This document shows, piece after piece, positions 63,703-64,000 of a DNA stretch of 64,000 nucleotides. Source of the stretch: Gp13-AA77 sp035946735 (GTDB lineage: Bacteria; Acidobacteriota; Terriglobia; UBA7540); the NCBI GenBank assembly GCA_035946735.1, contig DASYYZ010000008.1:24044-88043 (forward strand), in the 5' to 3' direction. The notes below the pieces were generated by a model. The model was not told the origin of the DNA. It did not search any database and saw only the letters and a program-made list of their open reading frames with translations. The stretch's first letter is position 1. Each line of letters opens with the position of its first letter. Made by a program: the position numbers and the translations under genes.

Positions 63703-63918
63703 TCAGTGCTCCGCCGGGAGGCGGGGCAGGGGAAACGGATCACCAGGTCTCTCGATTAAGGAAGACGGAACAACCAAAATTGCCCGGACCGCGGTAGAGG
63801 ACGGCCCGAGTGTTCCGCCCTCTACCCTCGCTGCTGTTCGGAAGATGTTGTTCGCGGCCACGAGCGCGGGAATCGCGATCAGCTTTCCGATACTTACCGA
63901 AGATCCTGTACCGTTCAT
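63703..63918 (-). CDS. small protein of unknown function
   Basis: A 71-residue frame preceded by an excellent RBS (AAGGAGG, four bases before ATG). The sequence (MNGTGSSVSIGKLIAIPALV …) has one weakly hydrophobic stretch and no motif I know. It precedes the carbonic anhydrase gene by 57 bases and may be co-transcribed. The RBS is the main evidence that it is real. Confidence 0.4.
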   Translation of the reverse strand: MNGTGSSVSIGKLIAIPALVAANNIFRTAARVEGGTLGPSSTAVRAILVVPSSLIERPGDPFPLPRLPAEH

Positions 63919-64000
63919 AAGCCTCCTTGGGGCCCCCCGAGAATGCCCTGATCAGACTTCAGAATTTCTGCGCGGATTATATCTCATTCCTGGAGGAAAG

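Overview
The window is high-GC bacterial chromosomal DNA that best fits an Acidobacteriota (Terriglobia-like) soil bacterium. The indicators are a GWxTD-domain protein beside a carboxypeptidase-regulatory-like protein, GloVer tandem repeats, FG-GAP plus choice-of-anchor-D surface proteins, a GH127 enzyme and abundant short palindromic repeats. No rRNA, tRNA or CRISPR array was recognised. Taxonomy is an inference from gene content.

Layout. 1-5.2 kb: the 3' end of an MCE/MlaD lipid-transport gene, then a minor-pilin operon (GspH/FimT-, PilV-, PilW- and PilX-like). 6.4-9.5 kb: a senA-senB pair (EgtB-like selenoneine synthase and TIGR04348-type selenosugar synthase), converging on a METTL7-like methyltransferase. 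10-12.6 kb: a myo-inositol oxygenase converging on a Rieske oxygenase with its HTH-TOBE regulator. 12.6-17.5 kb: an accessory region with a truncated transposase, a tandem duplication, MITE-like repeats and a 3.4-kb cassette between two perfect 25-bp direct repeats. 17.5-28.5 kb: a housekeeping block (SDR, homoserine dehydrogenase, plsC, folC, accD, cobO, rlmH, rsfS, nadD, obgE, rpmA, rplU) interrupted by a DUF4258/DUF2283 pair. 28.5-37.6 kb: envelope proteins and a MacAB-like efflux operon. 37.6-40.1 kb: HigBA and decayed genes. 40.1-46.7 kb: RraA, GH127, GloVer, a beta-hydroxyacid dehydrogenase and an MBL hydrolase. 46.7-49.2 kb: CIRCE-controlled groESL. 49.6-64 kb: an OprB-like porin, a 1677-residue FG-GAP/HYDIN protein, a divergent membrane pyrophosphatase behind a long leader, an HtrA-like protease, a LuxR regulator, another choice-of-anchor-D protein and a beta-carbonic anhydrase.

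The most interesting system is the 13.5-16.9 kb cassette. It encodes an ArsR-rhodanese fusion, a metallo-beta-lactamase-fold hydrolase of persulfide-dioxygenase type, an MFS transporter and a MerT-like membrane protein. The hydrolase reading frame is open from a good RBS except for one in-frame TGA where related proteins are expected to have cysteine. The MerT-like frame is open from a strong RBS except for two consecutive TGA codons exactly where MerT has its vicinal Cys-Cys mercury-binding pair. Candidate SECIS-like hairpins follow both sites. I infer a mobile thiol/mercury-handling operon with two selenoproteins, one carrying a double selenocysteine. It lies about 4.6 kb from a selenoneine locus. 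No Sec machinery (selA, selB, selC, selD) is present in the window, so the inference needs genome-level confirmation.
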